Of a DNA stretch of 64,000 bases, positions 9,053 to 18,627 are shown one piece after another. The DNA is from Planctomycetales bacterium (GTDB lineage: Bacteria; Planctomycetota; Planctomycetia; Pirellulales; Lacipirellulaceae): assembly GCA_020427155.1 (NCBI GenBank), contig JAGQOW010000002.1, forward strand, positions 1 through 64,000, in the 5' to 3' direction. Position 1 is the first letter of the stretch. Each line of letters starts with the position of its first letter. Both the position numbers and the translations under genes were made by a program. Under the pieces are notes generated by a model that searched no databases, was not told the DNA's origin, and saw nothing but the letters and a program-made list of their open reading frames with translations.

Positions 9053-10351
9053 ATGAAGATCTTTTTGCGTGTTGCCTTGGCAACCCTGTTGTACATTCTC
9101 GCGGTTGGCACCGAACAGTGCTCCGCGGTCGATGCGAATCGGGCCTCTTCGCAAGCCAGCCAGGCCCCCTCGTCGGTCAATTCGGGTGCGAACGCCTTCG
9201 CCGATCCCGCTTTCGGCTGGAGTGGCACGACACTCAACACAGGTGCCGACCGCGATCGCAGCCAGGCGCGGGTAGCGCCAAATTGGAACTACCAGCCACC
9301 CACCACCAGCGCACCGGCGCAGCCTTATCAGCCGTCTTACCTGCCACCTGGGCAAAGCGAGCAGAGCCAAACGCTCGACCGCTGGCGGCTCGGCATCTAT
9401 CCCGAGGACACCGACACGGGCGTGCGAATCGCTGAGGTCGTCCGTGGCTCGGCTGCCGAACGGGCAGGGCTGGAAGTCAACGATCGTTTGATCAGTGTTC
9501 ATGGATTTCAGATCGGCTACGTCGACGGCGCACTGTACGACGTGGGGCAGGAACTCGAACGCCATGCCGACCAACAAGGTTGGGTGCGCCTATTGGTGCA
9601 GAACAATCGAGATGGCCAACTGATGAATCTCCCCGTGCGGCTCGATCCAAGGCGGCAGTCGCTCACAGGCACTATCACCTACCGAGATCGAACCGCGCTG
9701 CCTCGCGATGCCGTCGCAACGGTCGAATTACGCGAAGTACTCCGTGCAGACCTCCAACCCATCACGATCGCCCGCCAGACGATTACTTCGGCGACACGAG
9801 TTCCGATCCCCTTCAAACTGGAATTCGATCCCTCGGAAGTGAATTCGAGTAGAAACTACGTCATTAGTGCCAGAATCGAGTCGGGAGGTCGCCAAATCTA
9901 TGCCATGCGGCAAGATCTCCCCGTGCTTGGAGGCAAATCGCCCGGCGACCTGCAACTGCTAGTGGAATCGACCGCCTCCTTCCCTGGCGGCTCCGCTCCT
10001 AGCCGCAATGAACAACTTACGCAGATCTCCCGTTGGTTTAGCGAGTATCTGGGCCGCGAGCCTCGGTCCCAAGAGCTTTATGTCTGGGAAGCCCATCTGG
10101 CCCGAGGAGGGACGCTCACCGACGCCCAGCTGCAGATTCTCAGCACGCCCGAGTTTTATTATCAAGCCAATTCCGATGACACCCAGTACATCTACCGGAT
10201 GTTTCAATTGGTGACCCAGCGTCAGCCCTCTCAGCAGGAGGTGTCTCAATGGCTCAATCGGCTCAACTCGCACCATCGCTTGCGGTCGGAATTGGCGAGA
10301 GAGTTCTTGGCAATGGCCAATTCCCAAGCTTCGCGTTCCAGTCGCCGCTGA
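9053..10351 (+). CDS. secreted PDZ / YbaY-like / DUF4214-like fusion protein
   Basis: 432 residues from the ATG at 9053, preceded by GGAAGG; a GTG at 9038 is an alternative. A signal peptide ends near residue 25. After a Pro/Gln-rich linker there is a PDZ domain (about 112-185: GVRIAEVVRGSAAERAGL, VNDRLISVHG). A YbaY/YscW-type beta domain follows (about 204-306: LTGTITYRDRTALPRDAVAT, VPIPFKLEFDP, NYVISARIESGG). The last part (about 325-425: WFSEYLGREPRSQELYVWEA, LSTPEFYY) resembles DUF4214. PDZ domains bind peptides and YbaY-type domains occur in envelope lipoproteins; the combination suggests an envelope scaffold. No catalytic site was seen. Confidence 0.75.
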   Translation: MKIFLRVALATLLYILAVGTEQCSAVDANRASSQASQAPSSVNSGANAFADPAFGWSGTTLNTGADRDRSQARVAPNWNYQPPTTSAPAQPYQPSYLPPGQSEQSQTLDRWRLGIYPEDTDTGVRIAEVVRGSAAERAGLEVNDRLISVHGFQIGYVDGALYDVGQELERHADQQGWVRLLVQNNRDGQLMNLPVRLDPRRQSLTGTITYRDRTALPRDAVATVELREVLRADLQPITIARQTITSATRVPIPFKLEFDPSEVNSSRNYVISARIESGGRQIYAMRQDLPVLGGKSPGDLQLLVESTASFPGGSAPSRNEQLTQISRWFSEYLGREPRSQELYVWEAHLARGGTLTDAQLQILSTPEFYYQANSDDTQYIYRMFQLVTQRQPSQQEVSQWLNRLNSHHRLRSELAREFLAMANSQASRSSRR

Positions 10352-10394
10352 GAAAGGCCCTCACGTAGAAAGAAGGACCTTAGCCTAACTGCCA

Positions 10395-10413
10395 CGCGGT
10401 CCAAGGGACCGCG
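10395..10413. terminator. strong GC hairpin between convergent genes
   Basis: CGCGGTCC (10395-10402) and GGACCGCG (10406-10413) form a perfect 8-bp stem with a 3-base loop. It lies between the convergent PDZ gene and sdhB. There is no T-tract on either side, so it may terminate poorly or mainly protect transcript ends. Confidence 0.45.
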
Positions 10414-10424
10414 CAAACATCAAC

Positions 10425-11276
10425 CTACCGATCGAAAAACTGCCGCAGCATATGTACGGTTGTTTGACGGCCAGCGCGTGCAATCGACGTCGTAAGCGGT
10501 ATCTCCTTGGGGCAGACAGAAACACAGTTCTGAGCGTTGCCGCAAATCTGAATGCCGCCAGGGCCCATCAACGCTTCCAGACGCTCGCCTGCGTTCATAT
10601 GGCCGGTCGGATGATCGTTGAAAAGCATCGCCTGACTGATTGCTGCTGCCCCGACAAACGAGTTGTCGTACTCCCGGTTCTTCCGGGCAGCGAATTGCTC
10701 GTCGGTCTCGTCGCTTCGCTGCCTTAACTCGACCTTGGCGAATTGAGGACACGCCTCGACACAACAGCCGCAGGTCATGCACTCTGACAGCGGATAACGG
10801 ACCTGCTGGCTTTCCTGCGACTCGTGAGGCCCTGGGCCGCGATCGCCATAGCCGTCAACCGGAATCCAGGCACGGACGCGCTCTAGTGCTCGGAACATTC
10901 GGCTTCGATCAACCACCAAGTCGCGCAACACAGGAAATTTGCTCATCGGCCTCAATTCAAGGCCGTCAGGATCTTCCTGAAGCAACTTGTCGACCAAGGC
11001 CGAGCAAGCCTGCCGAGTACGGCCATTGATCAGCATGGTGCAGGCGCCACAAACCTCTTCCAGGCAATTGCAGTCCCAGGCCACAGGCGTAGTGCTCTTG
11101 CCTTCAGAAGTCGTAGCCAGCGTGGCAATCTTCTGCAGCACGCTGATCACGTTAAGATTGGGCTCGTAAGTAATTCGATGTCGTTCCCAGCGGGGCGCCG
11201 TGGCGGGGGCGTCTTGCCGCAGAATACGTACCTCGAAGGACGATGGTTGGGTCGATACACGCGATGGAGCAGTCAT
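10425..11276 (-). CDS. sdhB: succinate dehydrogenase/fumarate reductase iron-sulfur subunit
   Basis: 283 residues from the ATG at 11274-11276; an ATG at 11294 or a TTG at 11354 are possible earlier starts. It has the N-terminal [2Fe-2S] ferredoxin domain (CNCLEEVCGACTMLINGRT, then a fourth Cys) and the C-terminal cluster domain (CMTCGCCVEACP and CGNAQNCVSVCPKEIP) for [4Fe-4S] and [3Fe-4S]. It carries electrons from the flavin of SdhA to quinone at SdhC in complex II. It is the last gene of the leftward run sdhC-sdhA-X-Y-sdhB, split from sdhA by two unrelated genes. Confidence 0.95.
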   Translation of the reverse strand: MTAPSRVSTQPSSFEVRILRQDAPATAPRWERHRITYEPNLNVISVLQKIATLATTSEGKSTTPVAWDCNCLEEVCGACTMLINGRTRQACSALVDKLLQEDPDGLELRPMSKFPVLRDLVVDRSRMFRALERVRAWIPVDGYGDRGPGPHESQESQQVRYPLSECMTCGCCVEACPQFAKVELRQRSDETDEQFAARKNREYDNSFVGAAAISQAMLFNDHPTGHMNAGERLEALMGPGGIQICGNAQNCVSVCPKEIPLTTSIARAGRQTTVHMLRQFFDR

Positions 11277-11376
11277 GCCGTTATGATATCCCATCTTTGC
11301 GAGTTGACCAGACCGGTTGTCACTCACACGCCCACTTCGAGCAAGCCGCGCCAAGACGCACTCTCGGCTGCGAAAC

Positions 11377-12540
11377 TCAGGGAATCAAGCCGGGCGGAAT
11401 GTACTTGATCCAGGGCAGCAGCACCAACGGATGGTTCAGCCAGGCCGCGCCGGGCAAGTAGTTAAAGAACTGCGCAATGTACACCTGGGCCGCCACGCCA
11501 AACCAAGCGAGACTGGTCAGCCCCAAAGCTGCTGCTGTGGCCGCTTGGTTCAAGGTCCAACTCGTACCTCTGTGAAGCCGATGGGCCGGTGTCGAGTCAT
11601 GCTCGGCCTCATACTTGAGTCCGGCGAGGGCCTCTCGCTCGGCATCTCCCAATGGGCAGGTTACCGGGTCGGCGACATACTCCTGAACCGCCGCGCGAGC
11701 GTAGGCCTTGGCCACAGCCAGCCATGCGAGCACGTAGGCGGGTAGCAACAGGCCGCCGGCAAACAGATAGTAGTTTTCCAGCCAATTTCTTAGCTGCTCG
11801 ATCGACATCGTCGCAAAGCTTTCCCCCGAGCCGATGTAGTAGGGAGCGATGCGCGCCAACATGACGGCACCCGAGGCAAGGGCAAATATCAGGGCTACAG
11901 GAAGCATCTCCAGAGGATGCCGCCAGGCAAGTAGCCCATTGGCGCGAAGGTCGAAAAAACTTCGCCATTGGCCTGTAACCGCCTGACGCGCATGAGCCAG
12001 CGGCACGTAAAGCATCACCAGCACGAACAGGGCAATACCGAACAAGCCCAATGCTGCCCCCAACTCTGCTTGCTCGTAGAGCTTAAAGAAAGAAATGTTC
12101 CAACCAAGCACCCAGGAATAGAGCCAAAGCGAAGTGGCAGGAAGGCTGAACACAAGGATAGACAGCGCGGCTGCCACGCCCTGACGGAAGTTGAGGCAAA
12201 GCGAGCCGATAGCGATATTCCAAGCCCGGCGTACTCGACCGACAGCCAGCGACGGGGAACCTGGTGCAGGCTCGGCCAGGCACCAATTGGGCAGGGCTCG
12301 CTGGGCACAAGTCCCGGTCAGCGATGCGGCGAATTCACTGAAATCGGTTCCCTGATTGCGCAGCGGGCTCTTTTTCCACCATGCCAGGAGTATCTGGCGC
12401 TGCATCAACCGGGTTGTCCAGCCAACCACTACGACCGCCCCCAGTAGGGTCTGGCAGAGCACGACTCCAACCAAGAACTGCCAAACGACCAGCGGATATC
12501 TAACATACCAAGGGCGATCGGCAACTAGGATATTCGTCAT
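11377..12540 (-). CDS. multi-pass membrane protein of unknown function within the sdh operon
   Basis: 387 residues with roughly six or seven hydrophobic helices, for example VVWQFLVGVVLCQTLLGAVV near the N-terminus, LGLFGIALFVLVMLYVPLA, and LLLPAYVLAWLAVAKAY. The segment between helices 1 and 2 is cytoplasmic-like and Arg/Lys-rich. No family is recognised. Its ATG overlaps the stop of the upstream phosphatase-like gene by four bases (ATGA), which indicates coupled translation, and sdhB follows about 100 bases downstream. It may anchor or assist the Tat-exported partner; that is inference. Confidence 0.8.
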   Translation of the reverse strand: MTNILVADRPWYVRYPLVVWQFLVGVVLCQTLLGAVVVVGWTTRLMQRQILLAWWKKSPLRNQGTDFSEFAASLTGTCAQRALPNWCLAEPAPGSPSLAVGRVRRAWNIAIGSLCLNFRQGVAAALSILVFSLPATSLWLYSWVLGWNISFFKLYEQAELGAALGLFGIALFVLVMLYVPLAHARQAVTGQWRSFFDLRANGLLAWRHPLEMLPVALIFALASGAVMLARIAPYYIGSGESFATMSIEQLRNWLENYYLFAGGLLLPAYVLAWLAVAKAYARAAVQEYVADPVTCPLGDAEREALAGLKYEAEHDSTPAHRLHRGTSWTLNQAATAAALGLTSLAWFGVAAQVYIAQFFNYLPGAAWLNHPLVLLPWIKYIPPGLIP

Positions 12541-13730
12541 AAGATGGCCTCCTCCAAAACACCGCCTTCAGCGTGGGAAGTCTCGAAACCCATCAGCTGG
12601 CCAATCGTGGCCGCTACTTGAATCTGTTGGGTCGGGCGGTCGACGATTCTTCCACGTTCGACGCCGCTGCCGAAGATCAGCGCAAAGATCTCGCGCGACG
12701 ACCGGCTGTTGAAGTGGTGTTGGCAGGGGACCGCGGCGAAAGGGCTATCATCGCGACCACAATCGGGCACGATCACGAAGATCGTGTTTTCACGATACTC
12801 CTGATCAGCTTCAACTGTCTCGACCAACTGCCGAATGCCGGCATCCATAATTGCAATGCCACGCGTGTAGTGGGCCATGTTGCCCCAATGGACGTAATCG
12901 CAATCGTTGTAGTTGATCATCATCAGCTTGGGACGAAGCTGGCTGATTGCTCGTAGCGCCAACTCGGTGAGCAACCGATCGCCACGAGGGTTCACGAGCC
13001 CCGAATCGCCGTAGTAGCTCCGCCAGTTGCTCCAGAACCGCTCGATATCGGCCGACTGCCCCTGCTGCGATTGCCGGCGGTAGTCGAGGGACTGCATCTT
13101 GGCCAGTTCGTTCTTCTTCTCCTGCAATTCGCTTTCAGTCCAATTTGCCGCATCCTGTTCGATCTGCCGGCGGAGCAAATAGGTCTTGTAGCGATACAAG
13201 CTCAGTACATTCGAACGAAACTCGGCCCCGAACAAGTGGTGATTGCTAAATGTGTAGAACTCCTCGTCGGTTCGATCTTCGCCGTTGATGATCAGCGTCT
13301 GATGCTCTGGGACGGCAAACCGTTGGCGCAAATATTCGAAGATCGTGGGGACCTTGGCCTCGAATCGTGCGCCCAGGAACTTTCCATCGACGTCAGCATA
13401 CCGGTCGTATTTTCCCGTCAACAGATTGAGCGTCCCCTGGCCATGCCCGGTTTCTATTGCTGCGGTGTCGATGAGCATATTCTTCAGCAGCACGCCCCGG
13501 GGAACCAACTCGTGGAGCAAGTACGGGCTATAACAGCGAGCCCTGGGATCGATCGCTTCCCGCCGCCGGGCTCCACCGCCAAACCGCACCAGAATCACAT
13601 TCGGGCCCTGATACTGCTCCCGGTCTCCCACAGGAGAAGCCAACGAGGGTAACGCGGCTAAACCGAGGCCGCTCGTCGCGGCCCAACCCGATAGGGAACG
13701 ACCCAGGAAAGCACGGCGATCTAACTTCAT
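12537..13730 (-). CDS. Tat-exported alkaline-phosphatase-superfamily-like protein within the sdh operon
   Basis: 397 residues. The N-terminus has a twin-arginine signal (LDRRAFLGRSLSG, then an Ala/Leu core). The mature protein looks like the alkaline phosphatase/sulfatase fold: a first strand (NVILVRFGGGARRR), a central ETGHGQGTLNLLTG segment where the nucleophile should lie, MINYNDCDYVHWG, and a late FVIVPDCGRDDS then HHFN. The Asp pair that normally follows the first strand in sulfatases is absent (FGGGARR), so the metal site is altered and activity is uncertain. It follows sdhA by 148 bp and overlaps the next membrane-protein gene by four bases. Confidence 0.75.
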   Translation of the reverse strand: MKLDRRAFLGRSLSGWAATSGLGLAALPSLASPVGDREQYQGPNVILVRFGGGARRREAIDPRARCYSPYLLHELVPRGVLLKNMLIDTAAIETGHGQGTLNLLTGKYDRYADVDGKFLGARFEAKVPTIFEYLRQRFAVPEHQTLIINGEDRTDEEFYTFSNHHLFGAEFRSNVLSLYRYKTYLLRRQIEQDAANWTESELQEKKNELAKMQSLDYRRQSQQGQSADIERFWSNWRSYYGDSGLVNPRGDRLLTELALRAISQLRPKLMMINYNDCDYVHWGNMAHYTRGIAIMDAGIRQLVETVEADQEYRENTIFVIVPDCGRDDSPFAAVPCQHHFNSRSSREIFALIFGSGVERGRIVDRPTQQIQVAATIGQLMGFETSHAEGGVLEEAIL

Positions 13731-13878
13731 GGCAGTTTCCCGTAGCGAATTAGAAAGTAATTTCTAGGCCCAAGAATGAGCCCAGTCAGACTATTCGCAT
13801 GCCGAGAACGAATCTTGGCATCGGCTGCAGAAAGAAACTACAGTCCCGGGAAAAAGGCGCAGCAATGACAGCCCGTTA

Positions 13879-15825
13879 TCAGGCTTGGCGTTCTTTCCAC
13901 GCTTGCTCGATCGCTTCGCCGCCAACCAGACCGTAGAGTCGTGGCCGGGGCGGAACGAGCGTTGTGTCGACCTCTTCGTAGCTGAGCGTTGGCTCGCCTG
14001 TTTTGTCGAACGTAGCGATCGTCGTTTTAAGCCATTTCTTGTTCTTGGTCTCGAACGCATCGCACCAGGCTTCAGCTTGCCGGCGTCGCTCGCCCGGATC
14101 GTTCGATTCGACACCGGGCATCTCAAACGCCGGTTTGTAATGGGCGCCGCGACATTCGTCGCGCGCCAGCGCGCCTTTCAGAATTGCCTTGGCGATCGGG
14201 AACATGTCGCGCAGCGCCTTGGTGAATACCACATTCTGGTTAGTCCACGTTCCCGTATCCGAGAGCGAGCAGCGCTCGACCCGATCGGCCAATTCGTTGA
14301 CTTTCTCCAGGGCTGCCGTCAACTGATCGTTATCGCGGACCACCGTGGCCGCCTTGGTCATCACGTCGCCCAGTTCCTGATGAATGACATAAGGATTCTC
14401 ACGACCACCTGCGCGCTTCAAGAGCTCATCATGCTCGAGCTGCCGGACCGAGCGCTGGCCGCGCAGCAGCATGTCGTACTTCTTGTCGTGGGCAGAGTCT
14501 TGCAGAGATCCCAGCAGGTTTTCGACGCAGGGGGCTACGAACAGGCCGCTAAAGATGCAACTCAACAGTGAGTTTGCACCCAGGCGATTGCCACCGTGAT
14601 ACTGGTAGTCGCATTCGCCAATCGCATAGAGACCGGGGATGTTGGTTTGCTGGTTGCGAGGCGAACCATGCATCAGCCCCCCCTCGGCCGTCCGCTCATA
14701 ATCGGCCCACAGACCCCCCATCGTGTAATGGACGGCGGGGAAAATCTTCATCGGCTCATCACGCGGGTCGACGCCCTGGAACTTCTCGTAGATGTTAAGG
14801 ATGCCGCCCAACTTACGATCGAGCTCGGCGCGCGGAATGTGTGTCAGGTCGAGATAAACACACTGGCGATCGGTCTCGACGCTCAGGCCTTCATTGACGC
14901 AGACATTGAATATCTCCCGAGTCGCGATGTCGCGGGGCACCAGGTTGCCATACTTCGGGTAGCGCTCTTCGAGGAAGTAGTACCGCTCCGATTCCGAGAT
15001 GTCCTTAGGAAGACGCGAATCGTGGGGGGTGCGCGGCACCCATACCCGGCCCCCTTCGCCACGGGCCGACTCGCTCATAAGCCGCAGCTTGTCGGCGCCA
15101 GGAATGGCGGTCGGATGTACTTGGACGAACTCGCCGTTTGCGTACTTCACACCCGCTTGGACACTGCGGCTGGCAGCACTCCCGTTGCAGGCCATCGACA
15201 TCGTACTGCGACCATAAATCAGCCCGCAACCGCCGGTTGCCAACAGCACTGCATCGGCCGGAAACGCGCGTATTTCCATCGTCACCAGGTTTTGGGCAAT
15301 CGCTCCCCGGCAACGACCATCGTCGTCGACCACCGGGCTGAGAAAATCCCAACCCTCGTACATCTCTACGGCACCCGCGCTGTGCCAGCGGCGCACCTGT
15401 TCGTCCAGAGCGTAAATCAGTTGCTGTCCCGTCGTGGCTCCGGCAAAAGCCGTGCGCTTGTAAAGCGTGCCGCCAAAGCGCCGTTGGTCCAGGAAACCCT
15501 CAGGAGTGCGATTGAACGTTACCCCCAAGCGGTCCATCAAATCGATGATCTTTGGGGCCCAGTCGGTCATCTCTTTTACCGGGGGCTGGTGCTGCAGAAA
15601 GTCGCCGCCGTAGACGGTATCGTCGAGATGCAGGTACTCGCTGTCGCCTTGTTGTCGGGTGAGATCGTTGACGCTGTTGATTCCGCCCTGAGCGCAAACG
15701 CTATGCGAACGCTTCACTGGCGTGAGACTCATCAGGTCGACGGCAACTCCCAGTTCGGCCAGCTTCATCGTTGCCGCCAAGCCGGCCAATCCGCCGCCGA
15801 CAACCAGCACGCGTTGTTGTGTCAT
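13879..15825 (-). CDS. sdhA: succinate dehydrogenase/fumarate reductase flavoprotein subunit
   Basis: 648 residues. The N-terminal FAD-binding motif is VVGGGLAGLAATMKLAE, followed by SHSVCAQGGINSV, which carries the His that binds FAD covalently in this family. Substrate-site and capping-domain motifs include HPTAIPGADKLRLMSESARG and PAVHYTMGGLWADYE, and GECDYQYHGGNRLGANSL near the end of the FAD domain. The length and sequence style are of the Bacillus-type SdhA, consistent with the single-subunit cytochrome b upstream. It oxidises succinate to fumarate at the cytoplasmic face of the membrane. sdhC precedes it by 132 bp. Confidence 0.97.
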   Translation of the reverse strand: MTQQRVLVVGGGLAGLAATMKLAELGVAVDLMSLTPVKRSHSVCAQGGINSVNDLTRQQGDSEYLHLDDTVYGGDFLQHQPPVKEMTDWAPKIIDLMDRLGVTFNRTPEGFLDQRRFGGTLYKRTAFAGATTGQQLIYALDEQVRRWHSAGAVEMYEGWDFLSPVVDDDGRCRGAIAQNLVTMEIRAFPADAVLLATGGCGLIYGRSTMSMACNGSAASRSVQAGVKYANGEFVQVHPTAIPGADKLRLMSESARGEGGRVWVPRTPHDSRLPKDISESERYYFLEERYPKYGNLVPRDIATREIFNVCVNEGLSVETDRQCVYLDLTHIPRAELDRKLGGILNIYEKFQGVDPRDEPMKIFPAVHYTMGGLWADYERTAEGGLMHGSPRNQQTNIPGLYAIGECDYQYHGGNRLGANSLLSCIFSGLFVAPCVENLLGSLQDSAHDKKYDMLLRGQRSVRQLEHDELLKRAGGRENPYVIHQELGDVMTKAATVVRDNDQLTAALEKVNELADRVERCSLSDTGTWTNQNVVFTKALRDMFPIAKAILKGALARDECRGAHYKPAFEMPGVESNDPGERRRQAEAWCDAFETKNKKWLKTTIATFDKTGEPTLSYEEVDTTLVPPRPRLYGLVGGEAIEQAWKERQA

Positions 15826-15957
15826 AATCGTAAGTACCTAAGCAAGAAAAATGACCAACTTCCGATGCCTCAAGGACCAAAGCCTGCGAATGAAGCCATT
15901 GGGACACTCGAACGAAACCGCACTGGTCGCCGCTAGCATCTGCCCTTGGTCATTGGT

Positions 15958-16812
15958 TCATTGAGAATTGATTGATTCCGAAGGCTGCGACTGCGCCATT
16001 TCCCCTTCTGTCTCGTGTACTGGCGCTGCGCGTTTGTGCTCGTTGGGCTCCAACTCGCCCGATTCGACTTTGTGATGATAAAGCCGATCTTCTATTTGGA
16101 TCGCCTCCTGTAAGGACTCGCCCTGCCCCACCGCTCGCATGCCGAACAGGGCCCCCAGGCTGACAACGCCCAGTAAGATACCAAAGACGGTGCAAACGAC
16201 CGAAGCGCGGGCCTGTGCCGCGGGGCTCGTCCAGACTCCCCAGGTAATGCCCATCGTCCACAGCCCATTGGCCAGATGGTATACGCAAGAAAGCATGCCG
16301 ACCAGGTATAGCACGACCAGGACCGTTGTCTGCAATGCCGCCCCTGCCGTCGACGCCGCGTTGTACGGGGCAAACTTGGCTCCGCCCAACGGCCTGGCTA
16401 CTTTTTCCAGCCAAAAGTCGGCATGTAACCAGCCATGCATATGAAACACATGAATCACGATGAACAGGAACGCAATCATCCCTGTCGCCCGCTGCAAGGT
16501 ATATCGGTAGTTCGGCCCGTAACGGTACTGATTGCTATTGGGCATGCCTCCGCCGACGATCACAACGCCGATGATCGCGTGGAACAGCAGCGGCAGAAAG
16601 ATGAATGCCCACTCCACCAGCGGCAGTAAAGAGCCCAGGCTGTGGATCGAATAGACATTCTTCTGAAAGGCGGCCGGGCTCTCCAGAACGCTGGCGTTGA
16701 CTACCAAATGGACGACCATATAGGCGCCGACTGGAACTAAACCTGAAAGCGAATGGAGGCGACGAATCAAAAAATCGTGGCGAGCCAAGAACGACTGCGG
16801 CGAACTATCCAC
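15958..16812 (-). CDS. sdhC: succinate dehydrogenase cytochrome b558 subunit (Bacillus type)
   Basis: 284 residues with five membrane helices and several in-membrane histidines suitable for two hemes (RRLHSLSGLVPVGAYMVVH, LLFHAIIGVV, FIVIHVFHMHGWLH, VYHLANGLW). A single anchor subunit of this size, with no sdhD, is the Bacillus/epsilonproteobacterial design. The last 60 residues are hydrophilic and Glu/Gln-rich, longer than usual. It is the first gene of the leftward sdh run. It anchors SdhAB and passes electrons to quinone. Confidence 0.93.
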   Translation of the reverse strand: MDSSPQSFLARHDFLIRRLHSLSGLVPVGAYMVVHLVVNASVLESPAAFQKNVYSIHSLGSLLPLVEWAFIFLPLLFHAIIGVVIVGGGMPNSNQYRYGPNYRYTLQRATGMIAFLFIVIHVFHMHGWLHADFWLEKVARPLGGAKFAPYNAASTAGAALQTTVLVVLYLVGMLSCVYHLANGLWTMGITWGVWTSPAAQARASVVCTVFGILLGVVSLGALFGMRAVGQGESLQEAIQIEDRLYHHKVESGELEPNEHKRAAPVHETEGEMAQSQPSESINSQ

Positions 16813-17064
16813 GCTGAAGTTTCCCCGAAACTACGCTAGTGAAGACCGACCTGGCCGGTGATTATTTACCGATCGGTCGTTCAGTATAGAGCAGCCCCTG
16901 AGACTGACAAGCGGCCTTTCCGAACGAAAACATCCTCGCGCAGCCACAAGCTCTCATTCGGCGCTTACTAGGCCCAGGCACACATGCCTCTGAAAGCGTC
17001 TCGAACAGCAGGGCGTCCCTACCCTTAGCCAGGCTCAATGACGCAATGGCGAAAAATCCGAAGA

Positions 17065-18627
17065 CTATCCCGCGTTTGCTTCCAAGGCTTTCGCTCGGCT
17101 CTCGTACTGTTCTGCCAAGCTGGTCCGGCCAAGCGCATCCAATGCCCGGGCAGCCCCGCGGAAGGCCTTGGCCATTTTTTCGTCGTTGAGAGTGGCATGG
17201 TGAAACGAGTCGAAGGCCTTCTGGTATTCTTCCAGCTTCATATGGGCCACGCCGCGCTTGAAGAAGTGCTCTGGCTCGGTCGGTTCGCTACGAATCGCTT
17301 CATTGAAGTTGTCGATGGCCTTCTGATAGCCTTCTAACTGGAGATAGGCTAAGCCGCGATTGACGTACGGAGCGGGAAATGTGGGAGCCTTGGCGATGGC
17401 CTCGCCGTAGCTTTCAATCGCCTCGCGATAGTCCCCCTCTTGGGCATGCGAGAGACCAATCCACAAATGTGGCAGAGGATCTTCGAAATTGATTGAAGAG
17501 GCCTGTTCAAAATCGCCACGAGCCAGACTCTCTTGTCCCTGATAGTGCCAGCAGATGCCCCGCTTTAGAAAGGCATCGGCCAAATATCCCGCTTCATTTC
17601 CTGCCGGGACGAGTTGAATCGCGTCGGTAAAAGCCTTAATTGCCTCGCTCAGGTGACCCTGCAACCTTGCTGCCAAACCGCGCTGGTACAGCGCCATGCC
17701 CGACTCGGGAAAACGGTCGGGAAACTCCGCTAGCACACGGTCGGTATCCGCCAACATAGCCTGATAAAGCTCCTCACGCCGTTCCTGAGTGGTTTCTTCG
17801 TCCAAGGCCAATTTGAGGCGAAGCTCGCTTCTTCGCAGCAAGCCATCAATGAATATCTGGGGGTCACTACTCTGTTTGGGCTCGTAATGCTCGACGGCCT
17901 TGGCGATTGCTTCGATCGCCTCTTCATACTCTTCTTGGGCGATGTGAATGCTCGCCAGAGTGGTGTAGGTCTCGTAGTCCGTGGGGTCGAGTTCCACCGA
18001 CTTTAACAAGTCGGCGATCGACTCTTCGAATTCGCGTATCTGTGCATGGGCCATGCCGCGATTGCGAAAAGTCTTGGCGTTCTCGGGATCCAACTCAATC
18101 GCCTTGTCCAAAAACCGCAGCGCAGTCGTTGGATCTCCCACTCGGTTAACCAGCAAGTCGCCATAATTCGCAGCAATTTCCGGGTTGTTACGATCCATCT
18201 CGATCGCGTTATTAAAGTCGCTCAATGCCAGATCGATCTGGCCCAGCTCACGGGAGCAAACTCCTCGGCCGTTGAATGCACTGGCCGTCAATGTGCTAGG
18301 ACCAGCTCCTTGCAAGAAATCGAGGGCGCGCTGGTAGCTTTGGAGCGCGGAACTGTAATCTTCCAGGTTTCTCAGCGCATCGGCCCGGCCGAGATAAGCT
18401 TGTGGAAACGTATTGTCGATGGCGATTGCCTTCGAAAAAGCATCGATTGCCTGTTCCCAGTTCTCCTGCTGCATTTGCTCAACGCCGGCGTTAAAAGCCG
18501 CTTCGGCCTGAGGATCGCGCCCACCGAAAACTGTCCCCGCGGCATCCTGGGCCACAACGAGATGCGGCACAGTTGCTAACGTAGTGAGAGATATCAGAGC
18601 AAACAGATACTGTTTCGGACGACTCAT
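17065..18627 (-). CDS. secreted tetratricopeptide-repeat protein
   Basis: 520 residues from the ATG at 18625-18627, directly before a signal peptide (YLFALISLTTLATVPHLVVA). The rest is almost entirely TPR units, about eleven, with the usual W/L/Y-A-P spacing (for example WEQAIDAFSKAIAIDNTFPQ, YQKAIDNFNEAIRSEPTEPE). These helical repeats bind other proteins. Nothing indicates the partner. It stands between sdhC and an acidic protein, all leftward, but with large spacers. Confidence 0.88.
   Translation of the reverse strand: MSRPKQYLFALISLTTLATVPHLVVAQDAAGTVFGGRDPQAEAAFNAGVEQMQQENWEQAIDAFSKAIAIDNTFPQAYLGRADALRNLEDYSSALQSYQRALDFLQGAGPSTLTASAFNGRGVCSRELGQIDLALSDFNNAIEMDRNNPEIAANYGDLLVNRVGDPTTALRFLDKAIELDPENAKTFRNRGMAHAQIREFEESIADLLKSVELDPTDYETYTTLASIHIAQEEYEEAIEAIAKAVEHYEPKQSSDPQIFIDGLLRRSELRLKLALDEETTQERREELYQAMLADTDRVLAEFPDRFPESGMALYQRGLAARLQGHLSEAIKAFTDAIQLVPAGNEAGYLADAFLKRGICWHYQGQESLARGDFEQASSINFEDPLPHLWIGLSHAQEGDYREAIESYGEAIAKAPTFPAPYVNRGLAYLQLEGYQKAIDNFNEAIRSEPTEPEHFFKRGVAHMKLEEYQKAFDSFHHATLNDEKMAKAFRGAARALDALGRTSLAEQYESRAKALEANAG

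Noticed and set aside
14596..15936. A 446-codon open frame on the plus strand
   Set aside because: It lies opposite sdhA, whose motifs are unmistakable; the antisense frame has no domain and arises from the GC-rich third positions of sdhA.
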